In this document: positions 34,298 to 42,995 of the stretch, piece by piece | How positions within the stretch are numbered: the stretch's first letter is position 1 | How the letters are laid out: every line of letters begins with the position of its first letter | Assembly (NCBI GenBank): GCA_022841365.1 | Contig: JALHRP010000013.1 | Coordinates: forward strand, 1 to 64,000 | Length of the DNA: 64,000 nt | Direction of reading: 5' to 3' | Source of the DNA: Chitinophagaceae bacterium | GTDB taxonomy: Bacteria; Bacteroidota; Bacteroidia; Chitinophagales; Chitinophagaceae | Notes under the pieces: generated by a model | What the model was told of the DNA's origin: nothing | The model's input: only the letters and a program-made list of their open reading frames with translations | Databases searched by the model: none | Program-made: the position numbers and the translations under genes

Positions 34298-36109
34298 ATG
34301 AATATCCGCAACATAGCAATTATTGCACACGTAGATCATGGAAAAACAACCCTGGTAGATAAAATCTTACATGCCACCAAGGTGTTTCGTGATAACCAGG
34401 ACACCGGCGAACTGATTATGGACAGCAACGACCTTGAAAGAGAGCGTGGCATTACCATCTTCTCAAAGAATGCAGCCGTAGTATATAATGATGTAAAAAT
34501 TAACGTAATTGATACGCCAGGTCACGCCGATTTTGGTGGTGAGGTAGAGCGTGTATTGAAAATGGCCGATGGTGTAATTCTGTTGGTTGATGCGTTTGAA
34601 GGACCGATGCCTCAAACCCGTTTTGTGTTACAGAAAGCGTTGCACTTAAATCTGAAACCGATTGTGGTAATCAATAAAGTTGATAAACCCAACTGCCGTC
34701 CTGATGAAGTACATGATGCAGTATTTGAATTATTCTTTAACCTCGATGCAACTGAAGAGCAGCTGGATTTTCCTACCTACTATGGCAGCGGAAAGAACGG
34801 CTGGTTCAACGATTCATTAACGGAGATTGATAATATTAATCCGTTGTTAGATGGTATTATTAAACATGTACCTGCACCAAAAGTAGCAGATGGTCCTTTG
34901 CAGATGCAGATTACGTCGCTTGATTACTCTTCTTTCCTTGGTCGTATTGCCATTGGAAAAGTGAGCCGTGGTGTTATAAAAGAAAGTCAGCAGGTAGCTT
35001 TGATGCAGGCCGACGGTACCATCCGTAAGCTGAAAGTAAAAGAGCTGTATGTGTTTGAAGGCATGGGCAAGAAAAAAGTTGCTGAGGTTGTTGCCGGTGA
35101 TCTTTGCGCCGTTGTTGGTGTAGAAGATTTTAATATTGGCGATACGTTGGCTGATGCAGAAAATCCGGAAGCTTTACCGGTGATCAGTGTAGATGAGCCT
35201 ACCATGAACATGTTGTTTAGTGTAAACAACTCACCGTTCTTTGGTAAAGATGGCAAGTTTGTTACCAGCCGCCACCTGCGTGACAGATTAATGAAAGAAA
35301 CAGAAAAAAACCTGGCGCTTCGTGTTACCGACAGTGAAGACGGAGACAGCCTGATTGTATATGGCCGTGGTATCCTTCATCTTGGTATCTTAATTGAAAC
35401 CATGCGCAGAGAAGGATATGAATTAACAGTTGGTCAGCCACAGGTAATTACCAAAGAGATCAATGGCAAAAAATGTGAGCCGTATGAAATCCTTGTGGTA
35501 GATGTACCTCAGGAATTTGCAAGTAAAGTAATTGATCTGGTTACACGCCGTAAAGGTGAAATGCATGTAATGGAAACAAAAGGTGAAATGCAACATCTTG
35601 AATTTGAAATTCCATCGAGAGGTTTGATCGGGTTACGTACTCAAATGCTTACTGCAACAACTGGTGAAGCTGTTATGGCACACCGTTTCAGCGAATACAA
35701 ACCATGGAAAGGTGTTATTCCCGGAAGAAACAACGGCGTACTGCTCTCGAAGAATACAGATAAAACAACCGGTTACTCGATTGATAAATTACAGGACCGT
35801 GGTACCTTCTTTGTTGATCCGGGTGAAGAAGTATATGCCGGACAAATTATTGCTGAAAACATTAAACCGGGTGATCTGGTTGTAAATGCAACGGAAGGAA
35901 AAAAATTAACCAACCACCGTGCCAGCGGAAGTGATGATGCAACACGCATTGCTCCCAAAACACTTTTAACTCTGGAAGAGTGTATGGAATACATTCAGTT
36001 TGATGAGTGTATTGAAGTAACTCCAAATTATATCCGTATGCGCAAAGTGATTTTAGATGAAGAGGAACGTAAGAAGCAATCTAAATCAATGAACGCACAA
36101 ATGGCGTAA
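34298..36109 (+). CDS. typA: Translational GTPase TypA/BipA
   Basis: This 603-residue ribosome-binding GTPase is of the EF-G/LepA class and acts in stress- or cold-related ribosome assembly. G motifs: G1 AHVDHGKTT, G2 ERERGIT, G3 DTPGHADF, G4 NKVDK. The full domain set is present, with the TypA C-terminal region ending ...RKKQSKSMNAQMA. ATG 34298 is chosen; the TTG at 34292 just extends it by two codons. The gene has its own promoter and terminator and is monocistronic. Confidence 0.97.
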   Translation: MNIRNIAIIAHVDHGKTTLVDKILHATKVFRDNQDTGELIMDSNDLERERGITIFSKNAAVVYNDVKINVIDTPGHADFGGEVERVLKMADGVILLVDAFEGPMPQTRFVLQKALHLNLKPIVVINKVDKPNCRPDEVHDAVFELFFNLDATEEQLDFPTYYGSGKNGWFNDSLTEIDNINPLLDGIIKHVPAPKVADGPLQMQITSLDYSSFLGRIAIGKVSRGVIKESQQVALMQADGTIRKLKVKELYVFEGMGKKKVAEVVAGDLCAVVGVEDFNIGDTLADAENPEALPVISVDEPTMNMLFSVNNSPFFGKDGKFVTSRHLRDRLMKETEKNLALRVTDSEDGDSLIVYGRGILHLGILIETMRREGYELTVGQPQVITKEINGKKCEPYEILVVDVPQEFASKVIDLVTRRKGEMHVMETKGEMQHLEFEIPSRGLIGLRTQMLTATTGEAVMAHRFSEYKPWKGVIPGRNNGVLLSKNTDKTTGYSIDKLQDRGTFFVDPGEEVYAGQIIAENIKPGDLVVNATEGKKLTNHRASGSDDATRIAPKTLLTLEECMEYIQFDECIEVTPNYIRMRKVILDEEERKKQSKSMNAQMA

Positions 36110-36124
36110 ACATATTCAAATGCA

Positions 36125-36156
36125 AAGCTCCGACCGAAAGGCCGGAGCTTTTTTTA
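36125..36156 (+). terminator. Terminator after typA
   Basis: AAGCTCCG / CGGAGCTT pairs with an inner CC-GAAA-GG tetraloop stem and is followed by a seven-T run. Confidence 0.9.
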
Positions 36157-36162
36157 TACATT

Positions 36163-36234
36163 CAACACAGAGAAATGAGTTTACGAATAACACAAAGTGG
36201 TCTGTGAAACTCTGTTACCACTAACTCTGTGTTG
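36163..36234. repeat. CACAGAG/CTCTGTG inverted repeat (copy G)
   Basis: CAACACAGAG at 36163-36172 and its exact inverted copy CTCTGTGTTG at 36225-36234 bound a 72-bp stretch. It is filled with related words (CACAAAG, CTCTG) and lies between the typA terminator and the GH31 stop codon. Confidence 0.75.
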
Positions 36235-36238
36235 CACC

Positions 36239-38662
36239 TTATTTTATTTCAACTTTCTTTAACCCTGTCTTCCAGATGAATGCCGGCAAATGAATACCAT
36301 CATCATGCTGCATCCATTTGCTGACAGGTTTACCATCAACCAACACCTGCTTTACTTCACCTGCACCATGTACATATAATTCAATGTTGCGTTGTAGAGG
36401 TTTGCCTTTGTACTGTCCGTTATTACTGTTGATTGTAAACTGAATCTGCCCGTTTTTTGTTGATGAAGAGAAGCGAATCAACTCAAACAGATTTTTTTCA
36501 TTTGCCTTATTGGTTGTACCATCATCTTCATACATCACCGTCTGCTGATTTCCTTCTGCTGCATAATAATGCAGAATGATGGTTTCTTTTGGATAGTTGG
36601 CGGTATTATCAAACACCGGTTTCATGGGAAGTACACTTCCTGCTTTTACAAACACGGGAATACTTTCTGCCGTTACATCAACATCAATCCATATTCCGCC
36701 TTTTTGTTTGATGGAAGGATTCCAGAAATCATACCAGTCACCTTTTGGCAAATAGAGTGTACGTTTGGTTGCTCCTTTTTCTAAAACAGGTGCAATCAAT
36801 AACGCATCACCAAACATATACTGATCGTTGGCCTTATACAAGTTGCTGTCGGTATTATCATTAAAAAACATTGGCCTCACAAACGGAGTTCCTTTTGCAG
36901 CAGCTTCATAAGCCAGTGTATACGTATAGGGCATCAGTTGATAACGCAACTGCACAAATTTTCTCAGAATACTTTTTTCTGGTTCATCATAAAAAACCGG
37001 TTCGCTTTCTATTTGTGCAATGGTTGGGTCAGGTGCATTTACACTTCCATGCGGACGAAAGATGGGCGTAAACACTGCCATCTGCAACCAGCGCAGATAT
37101 AATTCCGGATCTCTTACTCCCATTGCAAAACCACCGGCATCACTATGCATAGTGGGTACGCCACACAAAGCCATGCTTTGCATAATGGGCAGCTGTGCAC
37201 GAAAGCCGTTCCAGCTGCGGTCTACATCACCACTCCATGGAAAAGAACCATAACGCCATGTACCAGCAAAACCACTTCTGTTTAAATGAAACAACCGTTG
37301 CTGCGGATAATGCTTCGCATATTTTTCAAATAACATCCGGCTCCATGCATGTCCGTAAAGATTATGCACTTCATCTGCATTGAACAAACGCTTTTGGCCC
37401 AGGTCTTTTAAACTATGGTACACATAATTGGGATGTTTTTCCGGTTCACCCAAATCGCCCCACCAACCGGCAACGCCTTTTTTAATCTGTGTATCATACT
37501 TGCTCCAAAACCAATCTCTTGTTTTGTTTTGAAAAATATCCAGTAACCCGGTATGCCCGAAATAAAATTCTTTAATGCCAACTGTATCGCCATTTTGATC
37601 AACCGCATTTAATTTTTGTTGTTGTGTGAATTTGTAATTGAACGATTCAGATAATACAAAGGGCTCTGTGATAAGAATGGTTTTGATATTTTGTTTGCCG
37701 AGATCTGCAATCATCTTTTCAGGTTGAGGGAACCGTTGTTTGTTCCAATCGAGGTTTCCCATATTCCATGCTCCATGCACTGCATCGCCAAACCAAAACA
37801 GATCAATGATCACTGCATCAAACGGAAATTGCTGGTCTTTCATTTTTTGTGCAATGCTCATTACTTCATCCTGTGTTCTGTAACCAAAGCGACTCATAAA
37901 ATTTCCCATCACCCAACGTGCAGGCATGGGCATACGACCCACTAATGATGTAAACTGCTGCACCAATTCGCCGGCTGTTTCAGCAAAGAATGTGTAGAAC
38001 TGCAGTTTGCCTGCTTTCAATCCAACTTCTACTATCTGTTCATTTGTTTTGCCAATATCTAAATAACCACGTGACGGGTTGTCAATAAACAATGCATAGC
38101 CTTTGTTCGATTGCAGAAAGGGAATAGAGAAATTAAGATTGTCTGCATTGTTGCTGTATCCATACCACGGATTGTTATTGAGTTCTACTTTATATCCTTT
38201 TTTGTCTAAAGGAATAGAACGGGAGCCGGTGCCGAAAAATTTTTCTGTTGCATCTGCAGCAAACTGCAGAACATGATGTTCATTTTTCCATTCATAATTG
38301 TTCAGTGAAACCATTTTCCCTTTGTTTGAATAGCTAATCTGAACAGGATTTTTTTGAACAACCACCTCAGTATTACCCGCCATTAACCGGAGCAAAGTCT
38401 CTTCATTTTTAATGAGCCTGATACCGGGTATCGCTTTTTGAAGAACAGCGTTGCTCACCTGCTCTCCTTTATAACTGTTGGTTTCAAACGTTGTTTGTAC
38501 AATTCCACCGGGAAAGTTCCTGAGAAAAATTTTTCCGGCAGAAGTAGTAACAATGACCGTTCCTGCCTCCTGCTTAAAACTTTTATATATTCCCAATCCA
38601 TTTTGTGCAACAAGGCACAGGCTTTGCAGACCAAAAACCAAAACAAACAAGCTGCGTATCAT
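36239..38662 (-). CDS. Secreted alpha-glucosidase-like GH31 glycoside hydrolase
   Basis: This 807-residue protein has a signal peptide ending ...LVAQNG. It contains the GH31 N-terminal beta-sandwich region, a (beta/alpha)8 catalytic domain and a C-terminal domain with a late DUF5110-like region. Catalytic features are VAGWWGDLGEP (nucleophile Asp) and WSGDVDRSWNGF (acid/base Asp). GH31 enzymes cleave alpha-glucosides, alpha-xylosides and related links. Specificity is not readable here. No other glycan-degrading genes (susC/D, etc.) flank it, so it is not in an obvious PUL. It is probably periplasmic or surface. Confidence 0.93.
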   Translation of the reverse strand: MIRSLFVLVFGLQSLCLVAQNGLGIYKSFKQEAGTVIVTTSAGKIFLRNFPGGIVQTTFETNSYKGEQVSNAVLQKAIPGIRLIKNEETLLRLMAGNTEVVVQKNPVQISYSNKGKMVSLNNYEWKNEHHVLQFAADATEKFFGTGSRSIPLDKKGYKVELNNNPWYGYSNNADNLNFSIPFLQSNKGYALFIDNPSRGYLDIGKTNEQIVEVGLKAGKLQFYTFFAETAGELVQQFTSLVGRMPMPARWVMGNFMSRFGYRTQDEVMSIAQKMKDQQFPFDAVIIDLFWFGDAVHGAWNMGNLDWNKQRFPQPEKMIADLGKQNIKTILITEPFVLSESFNYKFTQQQKLNAVDQNGDTVGIKEFYFGHTGLLDIFQNKTRDWFWSKYDTQIKKGVAGWWGDLGEPEKHPNYVYHSLKDLGQKRLFNADEVHNLYGHAWSRMLFEKYAKHYPQQRLFHLNRSGFAGTWRYGSFPWSGDVDRSWNGFRAQLPIMQSMALCGVPTMHSDAGGFAMGVRDPELYLRWLQMAVFTPIFRPHGSVNAPDPTIAQIESEPVFYDEPEKSILRKFVQLRYQLMPYTYTLAYEAAAKGTPFVRPMFFNDNTDSNLYKANDQYMFGDALLIAPVLEKGATKRTLYLPKGDWYDFWNPSIKQKGGIWIDVDVTAESIPVFVKAGSVLPMKPVFDNTANYPKETIILHYYAAEGNQQTVMYEDDGTTNKANEKNLFELIRFSSSTKNGQIQFTINSNNGQYKGKPLQRNIELYVHGAGEVKQVLVDGKPVSKWMQHDDGIHLPAFIWKTGLKKVEIK

Positions 38663-38761
38663 AACAAAAGCTGATTTCTTTCGAAGCTACTCCAAGCTCC
38701 CGGAATTATGAAATCAGGTTTGTGCAAATAACTTAACTTGCAGCCCTTGAATTGAAATAAT

Positions 38762-39301
38762 ATGGAATACGGAAAATTAATTGCAGTAACCGGAATGCCC
38801 GGTTTGTACGAACTGATCAGCAGTAAAAGCGATGGTGCCATTGTGCGTTCACTGGAAGATAATTCAACAAAATTTGCTTCTACCCGTCAACATCAGTTTT
38901 CACACCTCGAGAGTATTGAAATTTATACCATTCGTGATAATGTGAATTTAACCGATGTGTTTAAGGCAATGGAGGCAGATGGCGGAAAACTTCCCGATGA
39001 GAAAGATGGCAAGGCGATCAAATCCTATTTTGAAAAAGTGTTTCCGGATATGGATTTTGAACGTGTGTACACAAGCGATATGAAAAAGATGGTAAAATGG
39101 TACAGCGTCATCAAAGCCAAAGGCATTGAAATTAAATTAAGTGAGCAGGCGATTGAAGAAGAAGTAGCACCTGTTGAAGAAGCAGCAGAAGTAACAAAAC
39201 CTGTAAAGAAAGCGGCGAAAAAGAAAGCAGAACCGGTTGCAGAAACAGCAACAGAAGAAGCACCCAAAAAGAAGGCTGCTAAAAAGAAGAAAGAAGACTA
39301 A
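38762..39301 (+). CDS. DUF5606 protein with lysine/alanine-rich tail
   Basis: This is a 179-residue cytoplasmic protein. The first ~125 residues match DUF5606 (GKLIAVTGMPGLYELISSKSDG, SHLESIEIYTI, GGKLPDEKDGKAIKSYFEKVFPDMDFERVY). The last ~50 residues are acidic and then highly basic (KKAAKKKAEP, KKKAAKKKKED), resembling histone H1-like nucleic-acid-binding tails. The function is unknown; the tail suggests binding to DNA or RNA (inference). It is found widely in Bacteroidota. It starts after a short leader between the GH31 and M3 genes. Confidence 0.85.
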   Translation: MEYGKLIAVTGMPGLYELISSKSDGAIVRSLEDNSTKFASTRQHQFSHLESIEIYTIRDNVNLTDVFKAMEADGGKLPDEKDGKAIKSYFEKVFPDMDFERVYTSDMKKMVKWYSVIKAKGIEIKLSEQAIEEEVAPVEEAAEVTKPVKKAAKKKAEPVAETATEEAPKKKAAKKKKED

Positions 39302-39320
39302 TTCCGAATCAATACATTTT

Positions 39321-39387
39321 TGCCGGTAAGACGGGGAGGCGGGAAGTTCAACTTCTTTTCAGCTTACCATCTTACCGGCATCATTTT
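39321..39387 (+). terminator. Inverted-repeat hairpin after the DUF5606 gene
   Basis: TGCCGGTAAGA (39321-39331) pairs perfectly with TCTTACCGGCA (39370-39380). The loop contains a second palindrome, GAAGTT-C-AACTTC. A short T-tract follows. It is a probable terminator with an unusually large structured loop. Confidence 0.55.
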
Positions 39388-39402
39388 TATAAACACATTT
39401 GT

Positions 39403-41124
39403 ATGACACTCACAGCCGATATAAAACCGATTGAGCGTAGTTTTTTACCAACCGATTTTACCATTACTACCTGGGATTTGTTAGAACCCTATTTTCAACA
39501 ATTACTCGATCGTACCATCCACACTAAAACAGAACTGGAACAATGGTTGAAAGACAGCAGTGAGCTGGAAGCCGTGATCAGCGAAGATGCATGCTGGCGT
39601 CAGGTGCGCATGACCTGTGATACCGAAAACAAACAACTGGAAGAAGCCTTCAACTATTTCTACATGGAGATTGCTCCTAAAATGCAACCTTATGCAGACA
39701 AGCTTAATCGAAAATTAGTTGAGTGCCCATTAACGAAAGAACTGGATGCTGATAAATATTTTACCTATTTACGTTCCATCAAAAAAAGTATTGAGTTGTT
39801 TCGTGAAGCCAATATTCCTATTATGGCTGAGATGAATGTAATGCAACAACAGTTTGGGCAAATTGCCGGAAAGATGACCATTGAAGTAAACGGGAAAGAA
39901 TACACCTTACAACAAGCAGGAAAGTTTTTAGAAAACCCCGACCGTGCTTTGCGTGAAGAAGTGTACATGAAAATACAAAACCGCCGTTACCAGGATCGGG
40001 AAGCATTGAATGAGTTGTTTAATAAATTGGTTGCGCAACGCCATCAGATTGCATTGAATGCAGATTTTTCCAACTACCGTGATTATAAATTTAAGGAGCT
40101 CGGCCGTTTTGATTATACGCCGCAAGACTGTTTCAATTTTCATGAAGCTGTAAAGCAACACGTGGTGCCGCTGGTGAAAATAATACATGAAGAACAGCGT
40201 AAGGCAATTGGTGTAGATCAGCTCCGTCCTTGGGATATGGATGCAGAACCTGCAGGCATTACACCCTTGCAACCATTTTCAACCGGAACAGAATTAACCG
40301 AGAAAACAATTGAATGCTTCAAGCAACTGAATCCCTTTTTTGCAGACTGTTTGCAAAAAATGCAGGAGATGAAACGGTTTGATCTCGACAGCAGGAAAGG
40401 AAAAGCTCCCGGCGGTTATAATATGCCGTTAGCTGAAACAGGTGCGCCGTTTATTTTTATGAATGCAGCAGGTACGTTAGATGATGTAACAACCATGGTA
40501 CATGAAGGCGGACATGCAGTACATTCGTTTTTAACACATCATCTGGAATTAACAGGCTTTAAAGAATACGGTGCCGAAATTGCAGAAGTAGCAAGTTTGG
40601 CCATGGAGTTGTTCAGCATGGAGCATTGGAACATCTTTTTTAAAGATGCCGACGAACTGCGTCGTGCAAAATTTAAACAACTGGAACGTGTGCTCACCAT
40701 TTTACCATGGATTGCACGTATTGATGCATTTCAACATTGGCTGTACGAGAATCCTGCACACACTGCAGATGAGCGTGCTGAAAAATGGATGTCTCTTTCA
40801 AGTGAATACAGCACAGGCTTGATTGATTACAGTGGCCTGGAACATTTCCTTCCTTACGAATGGCAACGTCAACTGCATTTATTTGAAGTTCCCTTTTATT
40901 ATATTGAGTATGGAATAGCACAGCTTGGCGCCATTGGTTTGTGGATGCAGTTTAAACAGGATCAGCAGAAAGCGTTACACAACTATATCAACGCACTGAG
41001 TCTGGGAGGAACAAAACCCTTACCGCAGTTGTACGAAGCAGCCGGGTTACGATTTGATTTTTCTCCCGGCCATATTAAGACTTTGATGGATTTTGTAAAA
41101 ACAGAAATGGACAATCTGAATTAA
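39403..41124 (+). CDS. M3 family oligoendopeptidase (PepF/thimet type)
   Basis: This 573-residue zinc metallopeptidase has the HExxH motif in TTMVHEGGHAVHSFLTHH, with the downstream Glu in KEYGAEIAEVASLAMELFS. A C-terminal RLP-like helical region is typical of the M3 family. It is likely cytoplasmic, since no signal peptide is seen. It degrades small peptides of about 6-20 residues (family knowledge). It is a single-gene unit between two hairpins. Confidence 0.93.
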   Translation: MTLTADIKPIERSFLPTDFTITTWDLLEPYFQQLLDRTIHTKTELEQWLKDSSELEAVISEDACWRQVRMTCDTENKQLEEAFNYFYMEIAPKMQPYADKLNRKLVECPLTKELDADKYFTYLRSIKKSIELFREANIPIMAEMNVMQQQFGQIAGKMTIEVNGKEYTLQQAGKFLENPDRALREEVYMKIQNRRYQDREALNELFNKLVAQRHQIALNADFSNYRDYKFKELGRFDYTPQDCFNFHEAVKQHVVPLVKIIHEEQRKAIGVDQLRPWDMDAEPAGITPLQPFSTGTELTEKTIECFKQLNPFFADCLQKMQEMKRFDLDSRKGKAPGGYNMPLAETGAPFIFMNAAGTLDDVTTMVHEGGHAVHSFLTHHLELTGFKEYGAEIAEVASLAMELFSMEHWNIFFKDADELRRAKFKQLERVLTILPWIARIDAFQHWLYENPAHTADERAEKWMSLSSEYSTGLIDYSGLEHFLPYEWQRQLHLFEVPFYYIEYGIAQLGAIGLWMQFKQDQQKALHNYINALSLGGTKPLPQLYEAAGLRFDFSPGHIKTLMDFVKTEMDNLN

Positions 41125-41160
41125 TACCGATATTTGTACTGCTAAATCAGAACATTAATC

Positions 41161-41193
41161 ATGCTCTTCCGTTTCTACGGAAGGGCATTTTTA
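41161..41193 (+). terminator. Terminator after the M3 peptidase gene
   Basis: ATGCTCTTCCG / CGGAAGGGCAT is an 11-bp stem with one G-T pair, then a T-rich tract. The right end touches the small convergent ORF. Confidence 0.8.
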
Positions 41194-41355
41194 TTTTAGC
41201 TGAGTTCGTTTAAAGAATGGGAAATCGTTTCGTTGTGGTCCGGGTTTTTTGATAAATAGCAGCCATATTAAATATAAAAAGCCTACTACCAAAATTAGTG
41301 CATAGAGCCATCTTGGTATTTTATTTTCATCGTTTATACTATTTTTTGCATTCAT
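41191..41355 (-). CDS. Small single-span membrane protein
   Basis: The 54 residues start at ATG 41355 (MNAKNSINDEN...) and have one strong hydrophobic helix (YALILVVGFLYLIWLLFI) followed by a short basic tail. The longer track start at 41394 overlaps the Fur gene by 17 bp and is less likely. It follows the Fur gene by 22 bp and is probably the third gene of the SCO-Fur operon. I recognise no family. Coding status rests on codon structure, the membrane helix and operon position. Confidence 0.5.
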   Translation of the reverse strand: MNAKNSINDENKIPRWLYALILVVGFLYLIWLLFIKKPGPQRNDFPFFKRTQLK

Positions 41356-41377
41356 TTTTTTACTATACTGACTTATA

Positions 41378-41797
41378 CTAACTCCTGCATTCATTACACA
41401 AACCGTTTACCACCATGTTCGATTGATGCGGCTCAAATCCGCCCGGCAGTTTTACTTCAGGCACCAACACATCATCAAGACAAATGGTTTTGCTGCAGTT
41501 GTCGCAAACAAAGTGTACATGATTGTCGTGATGATGACCTGCTGCACATTGATCTTTGCACAATGCATATTTAACTGAGTTATCAGATGAGGGAATGGTA
41601 TGTATGATTCCTTTTTCTTCGAACGTTTGAAGTGTTCTGTAAATAGTTACTCGATCTATTTTATCACTTGCTTTCTTTTCAATATCAGCATGAGCCAATG
41701 CACCCGGTGCATGATAAAACAAATCGAGTATCTGCAACCGGCTGTCGGTTACACTCATGTGATTTTTTTTCAGCAGTTCACGAATAGCTTCACTCAT
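41378..41797 (-). CDS. Fur family transcriptional regulator
   Basis: This 139-residue metalloregulator has an N-terminal winged helix (VTIYRTLQTFEEKGIIHTI) and a C-terminal dimer/metal domain with the HHHDNHVHFVC His cluster and structural zinc cysteines (CDNC...CNEC). The sequence does not distinguish Fur, Zur and PerR subtypes. It is 13 bp downstream of the SCO gene and followed by a small membrane protein. Together with the divergent MerC gene this suggests control of metal, possibly copper, zinc or iron, handling. Confidence 0.9.
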   Translation of the reverse strand: MSEAIRELLKKNHMSVTDSRLQILDLFYHAPGALAHADIEKKASDKIDRVTIYRTLQTFEEKGIIHTIPSSDNSVKYALCKDQCAAGHHHDNHVHFVCDNCSKTICLDDVLVPEVKLPGGFEPHQSNMVVNGLCNECRS

Positions 41798-41810
41798 TGC
41801 CGTAAATTAA

Positions 41811-42467
41811 TTAATTGGGACTGTTTTGAAAAATTCCGTTTACAAAACGTGGACCGTCATATCGTTCTTTTAATACAAGCCGTATATCTTCATCGAGCTT
41901 GGCAAGTTCTTTTTTGTTTAACCCATCGTAAATACCCCGTACTTTGCCGCCTTTATCAACCAGTGCAAAAAGCTGAGTATGGATAAACTGATCTTCAATG
42001 GCCTCTTTATTATTATTCTGATCGTCGAGTAAATAACTTTTTCTTGCAGCCTCGTACAGTTTATCTTTTGCACCGGTCAGCAACATCCAGCGGCTTCCAT
42101 TAATTTTTAACGAATCTGCATATTGCTTTAATCGTGCAACTGAATCTGTATCAGGATCAACTGTATGGCTCAGGATCATAAAATCATCTTCATTTGCAAA
42201 ATCATCTGCAATAGCCGCCATATTTGTATTCATCTTTGGGCATATACCCGTGCAGGTTGTAAAGAAAAACTCCACTACATGCACCTTACCTGTAACGGTA
42301 CGGTTGGTAATGGTATCGCCAAACTGGTTAATAAAAGCAAACTCTTTTACATTGCTTACGGTAGGCAATTTCTTTCGCCACAAATCAGTTCCCCAAAATA
42401 AAACGAGATAAAACACCCCAAGGAGTAACACAAAAAAGCCAAGATAAAATGCTGTTTTTTTCGACAT
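41811..42467 (-). CDS. SCO1/SenC-type copper protein
   Basis: This 218-residue membrane-anchored thioredoxin-fold protein has an N-terminal transmembrane helix (YLGFFVLLLGVFYLVLFW). The metal-binding CxxxC reads TTCTGICPKM, and the distal conserved His is in ILSHTVDPDTDS. SCO proteins deliver copper to cytochrome c oxidase or act as thiol reductants. It is the first gene of a three-gene operon with Fur. A perfect -7 box lies directly upstream. Confidence 0.9.
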   Translation of the reverse strand: MSKKTAFYLGFFVLLLGVFYLVLFWGTDLWRKKLPTVSNVKEFAFINQFGDTITNRTVTGKVHVVEFFFTTCTGICPKMNTNMAAIADDFANEDDFMILSHTVDPDTDSVARLKQYADSLKINGSRWMLLTGAKDKLYEAARKSYLLDDQNNNKEAIEDQFIHTQLFALVDKGGKVRGIYDGLNKKELAKLDEDIRLVLKERYDGPRFVNGIFQNSPN

Positions 42468-42483
42468 AATGCTGCAATAAAGT

Positions 42484-42492
42484 ACAAATGTA
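42484..42492 (-). promoter_or_regulatory. -7 box for the SCO-Fur operon
   Basis: The minus-strand TACATTTGT is a perfect TAnnTTTGY. It sits about 17 bp from the SCO start codon and back to back with the MerC promoter. Confidence 0.6.
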
Positions 42493-42530
42493 CGAAGGGG
42501 TTAGCGGCGACTTTCAATTCAAAATAAAAT

Positions 42531-42560
42531 TTGCAACATAATTGCAAAATTGTATTTTTG
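42531..42560 (+). promoter_or_regulatory. Promoter of the MerC-DUF3817 operon
   Basis: TTG at 42531-42533, a 19-bp spacer and TATTTTTG at 42553-42560 match the Bacteroidota consensus exactly. The ATG at 42570 is 9 nt after the box, so the mRNA has almost no leader. Confidence 0.75.
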
Positions 42561-42569
42561 GTACCTTCT

Positions 42570-42968
42570 ATGAATTTTCGCATTAACTGGGAAGCTTTAG
42601 GTATTGCCGCATCCGTAGCCTGTGCCATTCACTGTGCAGTGCTTCCGCTTTTTCTTACCGGTCTTCCTTTGTTTGGTATCAATATCATTCATAACATTTT
42701 TGTTGAAGTGCTGTTGATGGGTCTGGCTTTTTTCATTGGGTTTTCAACTTTATGGCATGGCTATAAAAAACATCATCAACACTGGGCAACACTCATCCCA
42801 TTTTCATCAGGAATGATTCTGTTTACACTCAATCAGTTCTTTACATTTCCTTATTCATCGTTTCTATTTGTGATCCCTGCTGCTTCTCTGGTGATCATTG
42901 CACATTTGCTCAATCATCGTTATTGCAGGGAAGCCGATCATACACACAGTAAAGATTGCGTACATTAA
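42570..42968 (+). CDS. MerC domain membrane protein
   Basis: This 132-residue protein has four hydrophobic segments and begins with AIHCAVLPLFLTG, the conserved MerC first helix with Cys. The C-terminus is His/Asp-rich (READHTHSKDCVH). MerC proteins transport mercuric or other soft metal ions. Bacteroidota MerC-like genes are often next to Fur-type regulators. ATG 42570 replaces the track start 42531, which lies in the promoter. It is co-transcribed with the DUF3817 gene 27 bp downstream and is divergent from SCO-Fur. Confidence 0.85.
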   Translation: MNFRINWEALGIAASVACAIHCAVLPLFLTGLPLFGINIIHNIFVEVLLMGLAFFIGFSTLWHGYKKHHQHWATLIPFSSGMILFTLNQFFTFPYSSFLFVIPAASLVIIAHLLNHRYCREADHTHSKDCVH

Positions 42969-42995
42969 TTCATCTTTTTTTCAATCCCTCTTTTA

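Noticed and set aside
34097-34339. Minus-strand ORF of 80 residues over the typA start
   Set aside because: Overlaps the typA promoter and first codons; no supporting features.
39398-39405. Possible -7 box (CACATTTGT) right before the M3 peptidase ATG
   Set aside because: First base is C rather than T and the start site would fall inside the coding region.
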